DNA of 64,000 nucleotides from Singulisphaera sp. GP187 (GCA_945869475.1 CAMBOV010000008.1:1-64000), one strand, 5' to 3'; positions 7,608 through 16,227 are shown, counted from the stretch's first letter. The notes: a model not told the origin generated them from the sequence alone. Program-made: numbers and translations.

Positions 7608-8732
7608 CTACCTAAAAGGCGCATATCCACCAGGCAGTCCACCCTTCGAGTATACAATCTGGTAAAGCTGCACCATACGGGCTCGAAAGAGCGCCTCACA
7701 GCCATTTAGATAATACATCCACATGCGATAGAACTCATCGCCATAGTTATCTTTGAGGGTTGGCCACGCACGATTAAAGTTTACATCCCAGGCGTGCAGG
7801 GTCTTTGCGTAATCGGCTGAGAAATTGTGCAGGTCCTCGATCACCAAGCCCTCACGAGCAGGGCGAATAAGCTGCGGCAGGTTCGGGATATATCCGTTCG
7901 GAAAGATCCTGCGCTGCAACCAAAGAAGGAAGTGATCTAGGGGGGTCGCAGAGCGCCGTGAAAAGCTCTCGGCCGAGATTACCTGCAGTGCAAAAAGCCC
8001 CTTGTCCTTTAAGCAGCTCTCAACCTTTGAGAAAAAGGTCGGGATGTTTCTGCGCCCGACGGCTTCAATCATCTCGATAGAGACGATGCGATCAAAAGAA
8101 CCGTGATACCTCTGGTAATCCTCGAGCACAATCTCAACATCGAGCCCCTGACAACGCTCGCGCGCCAACTGCGCCTGCTCTTTCGATACGGTCAGCCCTA
8201 CAACCGATACGCCGTAACGCTTGGCCGCAAACGCCGCCAAGTTGCCCCACCCACATCCGATATCCAGCACCCGCATACCAGGCTTGAGTTCGAGCTTCTT
8301 ACAGAGCAGATCCACCTTATTGAACTGGGCCTGATCGAGATTTTCGGCGTTGTGCCAATACCCACAGGTATAGCTCATCGTTGTGGCATCGAGCATGGCA
8401 GCGAATAGATCGTTTCCGAGATCGTAGTGACGCTCGGCCACCTCGTACGCACCACGCCCTATCTGGGAGTTCTTGACTCGATCCTGCAACAAATACCAAA
8501 GAAATCTCGGGCTGAACTTCTTAAAAGATGCATCAATGCTTGGATCGTTCGTTACAAAACGATACAGCAGCTCCGTCAGGTCTTGAGTCGCCCACTCGCC
8601 ACGCATATAAGCCTCGCCGAGCCCATACACGCCGCCCCTCCGAAAGATATCAATAGCCGGTTGCGGCAGGTTCTGATTGGCCGGCTGCGCCGAAGAAGCA
8701 ACTCGCTGTAAAAGTTCTGCGGGTCTCTGCAT
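7608..8732 (-). CDS. cfa: Cyclopropane-fatty-acyl-phospholipid synthase family methyltransferase
   Basis: 374 residues, near the usual length of about 380. It transfers a methyl(ene) group from SAM to unsaturated acyl chains of phospholipids at the membrane. SAM motif I is VLDIGCGWGNLAAFAAKRYG (about 152-171), preceded by AERHYDLGNDLF and MSYTCGYW. SIEMIEAVG holds the catalytic-region Glu, and the C-terminal MWMYYLNGCEALFR is typical of the family. It starts one base after the stop of the DUF1365 gene, giving the conserved order SDR-FAD-DUF1365-CFA. Relatives in such operons can make furan or other modified fatty acids rather than cyclopropanes, so the exact product is uncertain. Confidence 0.93.
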   Translation of the reverse strand: MQRPAELLQRVASSAQPANQNLPQPAIDIFRRGGVYGLGEAYMRGEWATQDLTELLYRFVTNDPSIDASFKKFSPRFLWYLLQDRVKNSQIGRGAYEVAERHYDLGNDLFAAMLDATTMSYTCGYWHNAENLDQAQFNKVDLLCKKLELKPGMRVLDIGCGWGNLAAFAAKRYGVSVVGLTVSKEQAQLARERCQGLDVEIVLEDYQRYHGSFDRIVSIEMIEAVGRRNIPTFFSKVESCLKDKGLFALQVISAESFSRRSATPLDHFLLWLQRRIFPNGYIPNLPQLIRPAREGLVIEDLHNFSADYAKTLHAWDVNFNRAWPTLKDNYGDEFYRMWMYYLNGCEALFRARMVQLYQIVYSKGGLPGGYAPFR

Positions 8733-8733
8733 G

Positions 8734-9615
8734 CTATTTCTTAGCCCCGCTGTTTTTTATTCCGCCGCGACACCCTCGACCCGGACCTTGACAGGCTCGC
8801 ATAAAGGCGAGTACTTGAAGTCGGACACGGTGAATGATATTCTGTCGTGAGCGGATGGTATATCGATTTGCAGGGTTCGGTTTAGGGTATGGCGTCGCCC
8901 CGACCTTGAAATACAGTTTGAGAGCCTCCCCATGAATGCGGGGCATCGTCATAAATGAGGTTATCGGGTATTTTCTAATCGTTGTCAGTACGGTGCGTGC
9001 GCTTAAGGGCTGCGCATCTCCCTCTAATAGAGCTGAAAAAACTGCTGTGCCCTCCCGATCTAGGTCAACCTGAACCGAGAGCTTCTCGCCCTCCCGTCTG
9101 AGGGTAACTGAGTATTCCCCCCGGCGATCAAAGAAGGGCGAAACGAAGAACTCCTTCGGGAATCGCCACGAAACTGGCATCAGGGTTGGCTCACGAGCTA
9201 GTTCACTTACAAGGGGATAGATATGGCTCTCTCCAAAGGTATTACTGACCTGCGTAATCAGTCCAAGTACACGCCCCAACTGATCGAAGCAGGCAAAGAA
9301 GCTCACGGGATTAAAAACATACCCAAAGTAACGGGGCATGGTGATCAATGTAATGCGGTCTGGGCGAATAGGTTGTCCATGCGCCTTGAGAATACGCTCA
9401 ACCTTCTCGCGCAGTCCCCCAGTACCCTCTAGGTAATCAGCCGATCTGATACTGAAAAGCGCTCTCTTTTCGTATCCAAAGAGCCTTGGCGAGATCGAGA
9501 GCGTTTCTAGTTCATCTAGATCAAGCTCAAAGGTAAAGATCGGATACGAGAAGGAATGCTCCTTAGGCCCCGCACGCCAGTGATCTACCCTGCCCCATGA
9601 GATCTTTGACCTCAT
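8734..9615 (-). CDS. DUF1365 family protein
   Basis: 293 residues covering the full family: GRVDHWRAGPKEHSFSYPIF near the start, LFGYEKRALFSIRSADYL, then the diagnostic MPRYFGYVFNPVSFFACFD and ISFMTMP-like TSFMTMPRIHGEALKLYF. Its function is unproven; it co-occurs with FAD amine-oxidase-like and CFA-like genes in lipid-modification operons. Its ATG overlaps the stop of the upstream FAD gene by four bases, and CFA follows after one base. The basic tail (GPGRGCRGGIKNSGAKK) may contact membrane or nucleic acid, which is a guess. Base composition is AT-richer than neighbours outside the block. Confidence 0.92.
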   Translation of the reverse strand: MRSKISWGRVDHWRAGPKEHSFSYPIFTFELDLDELETLSISPRLFGYEKRALFSIRSADYLEGTGGLREKVERILKAHGQPIRPDRITLITMPRYFGYVFNPVSFFACFDQLGRVLGLITQVSNTFGESHIYPLVSELAREPTLMPVSWRFPKEFFVSPFFDRRGEYSVTLRREGEKLSVQVDLDREGTAVFSALLEGDAQPLSARTVLTTIRKYPITSFMTMPRIHGEALKLYFKVGATPYPKPNPANRYTIRSRQNIIHRVRLQVLAFMRACQGPGRGCRGGIKNSGAKK

Positions 9616-10886
9616 AATGAAAGCCCCATTGAGTTTGCTACATCGAGCGCGGACCGTACAGCATCCTCATGAAAGCCGTGGTACATATATGCGCCACAGA
9701 AATACGTATGGCGCGTGCCGTTAAGCCCTCGTAGGGAGCGCTGACTCAGTGGTGAGAGCGGCGTATATATAGGGTGGGTGTATTCAACCTCGTAAAGTAT
9801 CAGAGCGGGATCGATATCGTCGTGACAGTTTAGGGTAACGAAGTAATCTCGCGCCGCCTTCAGGTTTTGCAACTTATTCATATAGTAGGTGATCGCTACA
9901 GGCGTATCACGCCGAGATTCTACGCGACGGCGATAGTTCCACGCCGCCCAGAGTCGTCTATTGGAACCAAGTACCCCTTTGTCGGTATGCAGCACGGTGC
10001 GATTTTTACTATAGCGCCACGACCCGAGCGCCCCTTGTTCTTCAATGCTGGGGTCCTTGAGCAACGTAAGTGCCTCATCCGCATGTGTTGCGATTACAAC
10101 ATCATCGAATCGTTCAGGCGCGGCACCCTCTAGACCAAGCGTGACACCGCTCTCATCACGCCAAATGCCCTGTACAGAGCACCCCAACCGCACCTCACCT
10201 GAAAAGCGCTTCCTAAAAGCCTTCACATAGCTCTGGCTGCCCCCCACCACCGTCTGCCACTGCGGTCGCTTACGGAGCTCCAGCATGCCGTGGTTATGAA
10301 AGAAGGTTGCAAATGAGAGCATTGGAAACTCAAGCGCATTTGAGTCAGGGGCAGACCAGATCGCGCCAATCAACGGCGCGAGGTAGTGATCAAAGAAGTA
10401 CTCACTTGTGCCGAGCTTCTTTAGATAATCTCCGAGGGGCGTATCCTCGAGTTTTCCACGTTTTAAATCGGCAAGAACGCGCCGATTAAAGCGAAACTGC
10501 TCTAGGATCATCCGAACAAACCTTCGATTTAAGAGGTTCCGAGGAGCAGCGAGGAACTCCTTTATAGAGGGCCCCATGTACTCCAACCCTGTGTGCTCAC
10601 ATGAGAACCCAAACGACATATCTGAGGGTTGTCGTTGTATTCCTAGCTGGTCAAGTAGCTTATAAAAATTCGGATAATTTCTTGGATTGCAGACGATAAA
10701 TCCGGTGTCGACAGAGAGCTCTGGATTGAGCGGATCATCGACGGTACGGGTATTCGTATGCCCCCCGAGATAATCGTTCCTCTCTAGCAGGGTTACCCTG
10801 TGCGCCTGAGATAGCACATGCGCCGCGGTAATACCTGCGACTCCACCCCCGACAACCAAGATATTGCGCCGTGGATCAGCTACCAC
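9612..10886 (-). CDS. FAD-dependent amine-oxidase-like flavoprotein (COG2907 type)
   Basis: 424 residues. The N-terminal dinucleotide fold is NILVVGGGVAGITAAHVL, followed by LLERNDYLGGHTNTR. The C-terminal FAD motif region reads TYFCGAYMYHGFHEDAVRSA. The family is the NAD/FAD-binding protein regularly placed with DUF1365 and CFA. It probably oxidises or desaturates a modified acyl chain, though this has not been shown for this gene. It starts with GTG at 10886 inside the end of the SDR gene (seven-base overlap) and overlaps DUF1365 by four bases. Confidence 0.92.
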   Translation of the reverse strand: MVADPRRNILVVGGGVAGITAAHVLSQAHRVTLLERNDYLGGHTNTRTVDDPLNPELSVDTGFIVCNPRNYPNFYKLLDQLGIQRQPSDMSFGFSCEHTGLEYMGPSIKEFLAAPRNLLNRRFVRMILEQFRFNRRVLADLKRGKLEDTPLGDYLKKLGTSEYFFDHYLAPLIGAIWSAPDSNALEFPMLSFATFFHNHGMLELRKRPQWQTVVGGSQSYVKAFRKRFSGEVRLGCSVQGIWRDESGVTLGLEGAAPERFDDVVIATHADEALTLLKDPSIEEQGALGSWRYSKNRTVLHTDKGVLGSNRRLWAAWNYRRRVESRRDTPVAITYYMNKLQNLKAARDYFVTLNCHDDIDPALILYEVEYTHPIYTPLSPLSQRSLRGLNGTRHTYFCGAYMYHGFHEDAVRSALDVANSMGLSL

Positions 10887-11647
10887 AACCGATCGACTAT
10901 CCTCTCGTAGATCGCATCGGGAAGGATGCGTGCAAGTTTCAGTATCCAGTTAAATGGAAATGGAAACGCGATCTCCCTCTTTCCGCGCTCAATACCCTGA
11001 CAGATAATGCGAGCTGCCTGATCGGCATCTACAATAAACGGCATATGAAAGTCGTTCTTGTCCGTTAGGGGGGTCCTGACGAAACCTGGATTTACGATAG
11101 AGATCGTCACCCCTTTGCTCTTTAGGTGAAACCTGATGCTCTCAAGGAAATGGATCATCGCTGACTTGCTTGCGCCGTACGCAGCAGCCCGTGGTAGCCC
11201 GCGATATCCAGCCAAACTTGCGACCGGGGCCAGGTAGCCCCGTTTTCTTGCCAACATTCCTGGCAGGACCGCTTCGATACAGTGCAACATTCCGCCGTAA
11301 TTAAGTTGCATAACGAAGAGGTATTCAGCGCAATCAAAGCTCTCTGGCACCGTAAAAAGGTGTGTGCCAGCGTTAGGAATAGCGAGATCTATCGGGGCAA
11401 TGTTCAACTCTATCGCCGCTACCACCTGCTTCATCTGGTCAAGATTCAGCACATCCCCGGGGAAGCTCCAAGCCTCTCCCCCCTTGGCCCGGATGCGAGC
11501 GACTAACTGCTCAAGCACCTCGGCGCGTCTGGCAGTAATGGCGAGCTTTGCGCCTCTGCTGGCCAATTCTAAGGCGAGCGCCTCCCCGATGCCACTACTA
11601 GCACCGGTCAGCCAGACACACTTACCGTTAAGATTTATTCCTGACAT
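10880..11647 (-). CDS. Short-chain dehydrogenase/reductase
   Basis: 255 residues from the ATG at 11647 (MSGINLNGKCVWLTGASSGI). An in-frame ATG at 11689 would add 14 residues before the usual family start. The TGASSGIGEAL coenzyme loop, NAG at about 90, a catalytic Ser, and YGASKSA (Tyr-x3-Lys) are all present, so it should be active as an NAD(P)-dependent oxidoreductase. It is the first gene of the tight SDR-FAD-DUF1365-CFA operon and the start of the AT-richer block. Its substrate is presumably lipid-derived by context. Confidence 0.9.
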   Translation of the reverse strand: MSGINLNGKCVWLTGASSGIGEALALELASRGAKLAITARRAEVLEQLVARIRAKGGEAWSFPGDVLNLDQMKQVVAAIELNIAPIDLAIPNAGTHLFTVPESFDCAEYLFVMQLNYGGMLHCIEAVLPGMLARKRGYLAPVASLAGYRGLPRAAAYGASKSAMIHFLESIRFHLKSKGVTISIVNPGFVRTPLTDKNDFHMPFIVDADQAARIICQGIERGKREIAFPFPFNWILKLARILPDAIYERIVDRLW

Positions 11648-11785
11648 ATCGCCCCCGAAACCCAGATTCTCCACAGAGCGCACACCCATTGATCGGACTT
11701 CGCTTTTCCAGCATCTCTAGCAAGCACTCAACAAATTTACTGCGAAGCGGCGGTTTCATGCGTCTAATGTAGCACGGCGGTCTTG

Positions 11786-11851
11786 GAACACGAGTGTTCT
11801 ACAGGACCCCCACTTTGACACAATTAACTTGTGTCAACAACGGGATCCTGT
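11786..11851. other. Nested inverted repeats upstream of the SDR operon (IS scar or operator/terminator)
   Basis: GAACAC/GTGTTC form a 6-2-6 palindrome at 11786-11799. A second, longer hairpin follows: ACAGGA (11801-11806) pairs with TCCTGT (11846-11851), and inside it TTGACACAA (11815-11823) pairs perfectly with TTGTGTCAA (11829-11837) around a five-base loop. The two arms resemble facing terminal repeats of a small transposable element. They also could serve as a terminator for the gene at 11900 or an operator for the SDR operon. There is no run of T after either arm, so a classical terminator is not favoured. Confidence 0.55.
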
Positions 11852-11899
11852 ACAGTTCCTATCGGTTGGCGGACTATCGATGCGCAACTTCCCGGCGAC

Positions 11900-12886
11900 C
11901 TACGGCGCTAGCTCTACCGACACGAAGTCAAATGTAAAGGCTGGCTCGGTTAGCGATCCGGCTAGCGTGAGACTCTGTTCCGCGAAGTGGTCCGGCGTGT
12001 CTCGTAGGAAGTTGCCCGAAACAACTACCTTGTTCCCGACGTGCAGCCGTGCCAGCGTCTGGTAAACCCCTGAGGTCTTTTCAATGAGGGTCCCGCTCGT
12101 GAGATCGGAGAATGCATTGTTCCAAGTGCAGATTGTCACGTCTGGCCCGATCGATATCGACAAGACCCCCTTGCCATCCATGTTGGTCGATATCTCCGTG
12201 ATCCTGCCCACCCAGCCATCGACAGTGGAAGATGGAAATGCCGATTCCAGGTCGCGACGCCGGGCGTCCCGGCTCGCCACTTCCCCGATCTCGTTTGGAG
12301 CATCTCGGTACGCGACCTTTGATTCCGAGATGATTCGCAGGAACCGGAGTTGGTCGTCTGGTTCGCTCGCCCCGCGCACCTTGCTCTTGGGAGCCATCGA
12401 GGGTGAACTGGATGCTTCGAGGTGCTTTGAACTCAACTTCGAGACCACGGCCCACCCGATGGTTGAGGCAACCGTCATGGCGATGGCAATACCAAGCGCG
12501 AGACCCGCATACCGCCGGCTCTCGAGCTTTCGCATTGCGATCGCCGCGCAAACGACTGCAGGTACCCCGGTGAAGCACATTAGCAACGCCGAGAGCCCGC
12601 TCAGAATGAAGGACGCAAGCACTAGTCCCGGGATGCCACCACTCGGTGGCAATGCGAGCCTATTGCTGCCTGACACAGCTGGTGCCTGAGCGCCAGCCCG
12701 CGGCGGAACAGCAACCCCCATGTTCAGCACACTGAGTGCATCAGACGCCATGATCCACGTGACGCCTCGGTCGAGCGTAACAATTCTACGATCCGTAGGA
12801 ACCTTGCCCGACGCAACGAGTGCCGCGAGCCTCTCGGGCGTCACGAAGCGAGTGCCATCCACGGTTTTGATTCCCACTTCGGTCAT
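11900..12886 (-). CDS. GYF_2-like / two-helix membrane protein with C-terminal OB-like domain, unknown
   Basis: 328 residues. Residues 1-55 resemble the degenerate GYF_2/DUF4339 fold (TRFVTPERLAALVASGKVPT). About 85-150 is a DUF4190-like double membrane segment (GLVLASFILSGLSALLMCF and YAGLALGIAIAMTVASTIGW). The C-terminal 160 residues are extracytoplasmic or cytosolic, with strand-rich repeats, including VDGWVGRITEISTNMDGKG and VGNKVVVSGNFL. That part looks like an OB-like module, but I do not recognise it. The start lies two bases before the neighbouring stop at 12888, so the three genes to 14240 form one operon. Confidence 0.7.
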   Translation of the reverse strand: MTEVGIKTVDGTRFVTPERLAALVASGKVPTDRRIVTLDRGVTWIMASDALSVLNMGVAVPPRAGAQAPAVSGSNRLALPPSGGIPGLVLASFILSGLSALLMCFTGVPAVVCAAIAMRKLESRRYAGLALGIAIAMTVASTIGWAVVSKLSSKHLEASSSPSMAPKSKVRGASEPDDQLRFLRIISESKVAYRDAPNEIGEVASRDARRRDLESAFPSSTVDGWVGRITEISTNMDGKGVLSISIGPDVTICTWNNAFSDLTSGTLIEKTSGVYQTLARLHVGNKVVVSGNFLRDTPDHFAEQSLTLAGSLTEPAFTFDFVSVELAP

Positions 12887-12887
12887 C

Positions 12888-13289
12888 TCAGGCGGCCTCC
12901 GGCCACGGGAATGCGACTCCGGACAAACGAAGGAACCACGCGACGACCGTGCCCGCGCTCAGGACCGCGAACACGACCCAGCAAGATCGAGACCACCAGC
13001 GCGGATGATCGATACCTCGCCCAAAGAGCGCCCCGAGCGTCCAACTTGACGCTATCAGAGCTGCAAATGCAACCCACGGTAATGCGCACGAGTTCCAGTC
13101 TAGGGCACCCCTTATGTCGCCGCGGAGTATGCAGGAAATGCTTCGCGTGCCGCCGCACATCGGGCAAGGTCTCCCAGTGGCCGAGAGGAATGCGCAGTTC
13201 GGAACAAGCGGGAGCACTGCCGCCGCAAGCACAACGGCGACCGCCTTTAACGCTCGATCGACGCGCTCTCTGGGCGAAAGGCGATGCAC
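12888..13289 (-). CDS. DUF2752 small membrane protein
   Basis: 133 residues. The diagnostic motif is GRPCPMCGGTRSI (CPxCGxTR, about 39-51), set between membrane helices (VAVVLAAAVLPLVPNC, LPWVAFAALIASSWTLGAL, CWVVFAVLSAGTVVAWFL). DUF2752 proteins are widespread, and their function is not established. It is sandwiched between two GYF_2-like membrane proteins, with gaps of one and three bases, so co-translation is likely. Confidence 0.85.
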   Translation of the reverse strand: MHRLSPRERVDRALKAVAVVLAAAVLPLVPNCAFLSATGRPCPMCGGTRSISCILRGDIRGALDWNSCALPWVAFAALIASSWTLGALFGRGIDHPRWWSRSCWVVFAVLSAGTVVAWFLRLSGVAFPWPEAA

Positions 13290-13292
13290 GAA

Positions 13293-14240
13293 TCAGGCAT
13301 CCTCCGACGAAAGCATCTGGTCTGCCACTCGGTACAGCCCGAGAAGCATGATCGGCAGCGTTACAAACACGCCTATGTAGAAGATTAAGCAGCCAGAGAC
13401 ACCGATCAGGGTTAGCAGCACGCACGATGCGAGCAAGCCCCACGGATCCTTCTCGACGATGCGCAACGCCCTCGTCAGGGCCTTGAGACCTCCTAAACGC
13501 TCACGTCCTGCGACGATGAACGCTAGGAAAGGAACTGGCAACAGAACAAGCCCAGGAATGCAGCAAAAAGCCAACCCGAGCGCGACCAATAGAGATCCCC
13601 AGAAGCCGATGATTAACGCGGGGACGAACTGTCTGAAGCCGCGGAAGACCTCTGAGAAACTCGCCTTGCGACCAGTCGTGGCTTCGTCGCGGACGCACTG
13701 GTAGAAACCAATCAGGATCGGGGCAGCAATGAACCAGAATCCGGCCCCAGGGATATTTACAGCCAACGCCACCAGCGCCGATACGAGCATGTAGAAGACG
13801 GGATTCAAACGGAATCGATCGATTGCAAACTGCACCGCATCGGATGGGCTGATCCCCTCACGGCGAACAACTACGACACCGGGTGCGGTCCCAGCCGCCG
13901 CCGCGAGTGGAGTAGAAGGAGCAACCATCGCAACTGGACGTGCATGCACGTCGATCGGCTTCCCTGGAGCGAGTGACGATAGCGCCTGCCCTTGGTCTCC
14001 GTGAAGTTCGGCATCGGAGAGAACGGGCAGCGCCGCACTCTGGGGAGGATTTTCTTCGCGAGCGGCGAACGGCAAATCTTTAACGCTTTTAGCAGCCCGC
14101 CATGGACCATCAGCAGAGGTTGATATCTCGTCTTCGTGCGCAAGGTCGCCCGAGCGAGCCATAGCGCGCAATTGGGAAGCCGTGAGCGGTCCGCTAACCG
14201 CGCGCGTCCCGAGATGACGAATGAAATATGAGCTAGGCAT
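13293..14240 (-). CDS. GYF_2 domain membrane protein
   Basis: 315 residues. Residues 1-55 are a GYF_2 domain (YFIRHLGTRAVSGPLTASQL ... GPWRAAKSV), a fold that binds proline-rich peptides in related proteins. After a linker, about 130-305 holds four to six hydrophobic segments (PVFYMLVSALVALAVNIPGA, ALIIGFWGSLLVALGLAFCC, WGLLASCVLLTLIGVSGCLI). It resembles DUF975/integral membrane proteins that accompany DUF2752. It is the first gene of the three-gene unit and ends at the edge of the IS remnant at about 14241. Confidence 0.78.
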   Translation of the reverse strand: MPSSYFIRHLGTRAVSGPLTASQLRAMARSGDLAHEDEISTSADGPWRAAKSVKDLPFAAREENPPQSAALPVLSDAELHGDQGQALSSLAPGKPIDVHARPVAMVAPSTPLAAAAGTAPGVVVVRREGISPSDAVQFAIDRFRLNPVFYMLVSALVALAVNIPGAGFWFIAAPILIGFYQCVRDEATTGRKASFSEVFRGFRQFVPALIIGFWGSLLVALGLAFCCIPGLVLLPVPFLAFIVAGRERLGGLKALTRALRIVEKDPWGLLASCVLLTLIGVSGCLIFYIGVFVTLPIMLLGLYRVADQMLSSEDA

Positions 14241-14304
14241 GTTGATCTACGCGTAATCGAGTCATTGACCTCAACACAGGTAGCGTACAGGATTCCATTG
14301 TTTA

Positions 14305-15083
14305 CAAAAGTTTGTGGGTAAATCACCCCCCACTCCATGAGGAAACTGCGTCGGTGCTGCGCGGGCGTCTTGTAGCTAAGACGCTGGGTGATCCAGTGAT
14401 TGTTGTATCGATACGCAAAGTCTCGAAGCGCAACATCGAGTTCGTCGACGGTTGCGACTCGTGTGAGCCAGAGCAATTGCTCCTTGAGTGTTCGAATGAA
14501 TCGTTCGACACAGCCGGTGCCCCTTGACTCTCGTTGGGCGACTCCTGACGAATGATGGACTCGATCGAATGCCGACGAATCGCAACTCCTCTTGAAATGC
14601 ATGCGAGATGAATTGACTTCCATGATCGTGCCGCAGTGCGACGCCTGCTGCGACGTCGCGATCGAATGTTCCGCGCGTTGCACGAATCGCTTGCCGAAGC
14701 GTGTCGATCGCTTCGTGACGCGTGGCGCGCCGTGCGGCACGCGCTCCGAGACACTCACCGGTGCAGTGATCGATCACGACGAAGACTGTCGCGCTGCCTT
14801 GATCTGTCATGCACGCAGTGCCATCGATTGCCCACATCTCGTCTGGTCGCGCTGTGACAATCGTTCCATCATGCACGCGCGGACCAGGTGATGACCGACA
14901 TCGCATCGGAGCGAGCAGATTGTTTTCTCGCCATAATCCAGCGAGTGCCTCGCCGACGAATGGCGAATTGCGCAGCACAATCTTCATCTCTTCGAGTACC
15001 TGTGTATCGGCCAAGTATGTCTTGGGTCCGCGCGTCTTCTTCGGCGTAGCACCGTACAACGCGAGCACCTTGTGTCGATGCAT
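14305..15083 (-). pseudogene. Broken IS3-type transposase (orfB)
   Basis: The reading frame from 15083 gives LALYGATPKKTRGPKTYL, then an rve integrase core with DEMWAIDGTA (first Asp), FVVIDHCTGECLG and LRHDHGSQF (second Asp). Near 14540 the frame is lost, and similarity continues in another frame with CVERFIRTLKEQLLW (catalytic Glu) and YRYNNHWITQRL. In the N-terminal part, GEALAG jumps directly to LWRENNLLAPMR, so about 30 residues normally present there are missing. With a deletion and a frameshift it cannot make a working transposase. Confidence 0.85.
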
Positions 15084-15111
15084 CGTTGCAGACTGACCTG
15101 ATGATCGCGCA

Positions 15112-15303
15112 CTTGGATTCCACGTTGTCCGCCAGCAAGAAAGCAGCGCTCCTCATCGACGCGGATTGCACCCGACGCTCCGGTCGGGCTTCGCCCTTTC
15201 TGCGCTACGAGTCCACCGTTCACAAAAACTGCGGCTTTTTCATATCAGACAGTGTCTTCAAATCTGCGACATCGGTGTGTCAACAAATCGTGCGCCAGAC
15301 CAA
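15112..15303. repeat. IS3-derived terminal repeat, copy B (inverted relative to 5921-6112)
   Basis: This is the right end of the IS3-like element. Its reverse complement matches 5959-6112 at 132 of 154 positions without gaps, and the match extends to the CCAGACCA edge near 15302. The reverse complement opens with an MKK start codon region typical of orfA, after which the usual orfA body is absent, pointing to an internal deletion that joined the orfA start to orfB. Confidence 0.8.
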
Positions 15304-15414
15304 TGCGAACGCCAAGTGTGGTAGGCTCGCCGCTCGACAAAACACACCCTGGTGGCTGGTTCCGAGCGTAGTTCGCGCGGTATCACCACTCCCCTCGAAT
15401 GAAGTGAGTACCGC

Positions 15415-16227
15415 ATGTCCGCGAGCGAGCAATCGATCCTGCACACCGTCCAGAACAGCATGTTCGAGTTCCCTGCGTTGCCGGGGCGCTGGGACATTCT
15501 GAGTTTCCCAGGGCTCCGCGCTCACGCCACGCCCGGGGTCGACCATCCGTTTGGCAACATGGTGGGCGTCTCCACGCTCACCCAAGCGAACGCCGATGCC
15601 GCTATCGCACAGGTGCAGGATTTCTTCGGCAAGCGTGGTCATGTGGTGGGCTGGTGGCTCAATGCATCGTCGACCCCGATCGATCTCGTCAGCAGGCTCG
15701 AGGCCGCGGGATTCTCCAAGATGGTCGAGCAGGCCGGCTTGGTGCTCACGGACTTGCGGCACGAGATTGCGTGCAACCCAGCGGTGACCGTGCGGCGGGC
15801 GACCGAGCGAGATCGAGCTGATGTCGCTCGCTTGTACGCGGAGGCTTATCCGATGCCCGAGGCGCTGGCTTCTGTCTATTGCGAGGTAGTGCCGCTCGTC
15901 GACTGCGGCAACCACTTTCTCGCGTACCTCGACGGCGTTGAGGGACCGGTGGCGGTCTCGAGCATGTTCTCGCCTCGAGGCAGCAGCGTCATGGTGATGC
16001 AAGGCGCGGCGACGCTCGAAGCACACCGAGGTCGCGGCACCTATACCGCGCTGATGGCTGCTCGGCTCGCCGAAGCGCGCGCGATGGGCAAGGACGCCGC
16101 GGTGCTGCAAGGCGACCGCAAGACTTCCGCGCCGATCTGCGTCAAGCTTGGTTTCCGAGAGGTGTGCAGCGTCGACTTCTATGCGTGGAGTCCGACGCCT
16201 GGTGCGAAGCCTGGGCTGATGCACTGA
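15415..16227 (+). CDS. GNAT-family N-acetyltransferase
   Basis: 270 residues. The C-terminal half (about 125-265) is a GNAT domain: VTVRRATERDRADVARLY opens it, and motif A is MQGAATLEAHRGRGTYTAL with the R-x-x-G-x-G/T acetyl-CoA loop. APICVKLGFREV near the end is the usual final strand-helix. The N-terminal 120 residues look like a degenerate second GNAT-like half (GKRGHVVGWWLNASSTPIDL). The substrate is unknown. It lies alone on the plus strand between the IS remnant and the regulator relic. Confidence 0.85.
   Translation: MSASEQSILHTVQNSMFEFPALPGRWDILSFPGLRAHATPGVDHPFGNMVGVSTLTQANADAAIAQVQDFFGKRGHVVGWWLNASSTPIDLVSRLEAAGFSKMVEQAGLVLTDLRHEIACNPAVTVRRATERDRADVARLYAEAYPMPEALASVYCEVVPLVDCGNHFLAYLDGVEGPVAVSSMFSPRGSSVMVMQGAATLEAHRGRGTYTALMAARLAEARAMGKDAAVLQGDRKTSAPICVKLGFREVCSVDFYAWSPTPGAKPGLMH

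Larger units (their letters stand above)
14241..15303 (-). mobile_element. Degenerate IS3-family element
   Basis: A decayed insertion sequence read on the minus strand. The right edge (TGGTCTGGCGCACGATTTG on the minus strand, from about 15302) and the left edge (TGTTGATCTACGCGTAATCG, from 14241) are partly similar and are proposed as terminal repeats. The internal transposase is frameshifted and internally deleted (see pseudogene). The outer 192 bases at the right end occur again, inverted, at 5921-6112. The exact ends and any target duplication were not resolved. Confidence 0.7.

Noticed and set aside
13871-14300. Continuation of the frameshifted transposase frame into the GYF_2 gene region.
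   Set aside because: The part beyond the IS edge is antisense-like noise over a well-supported gene in another frame.
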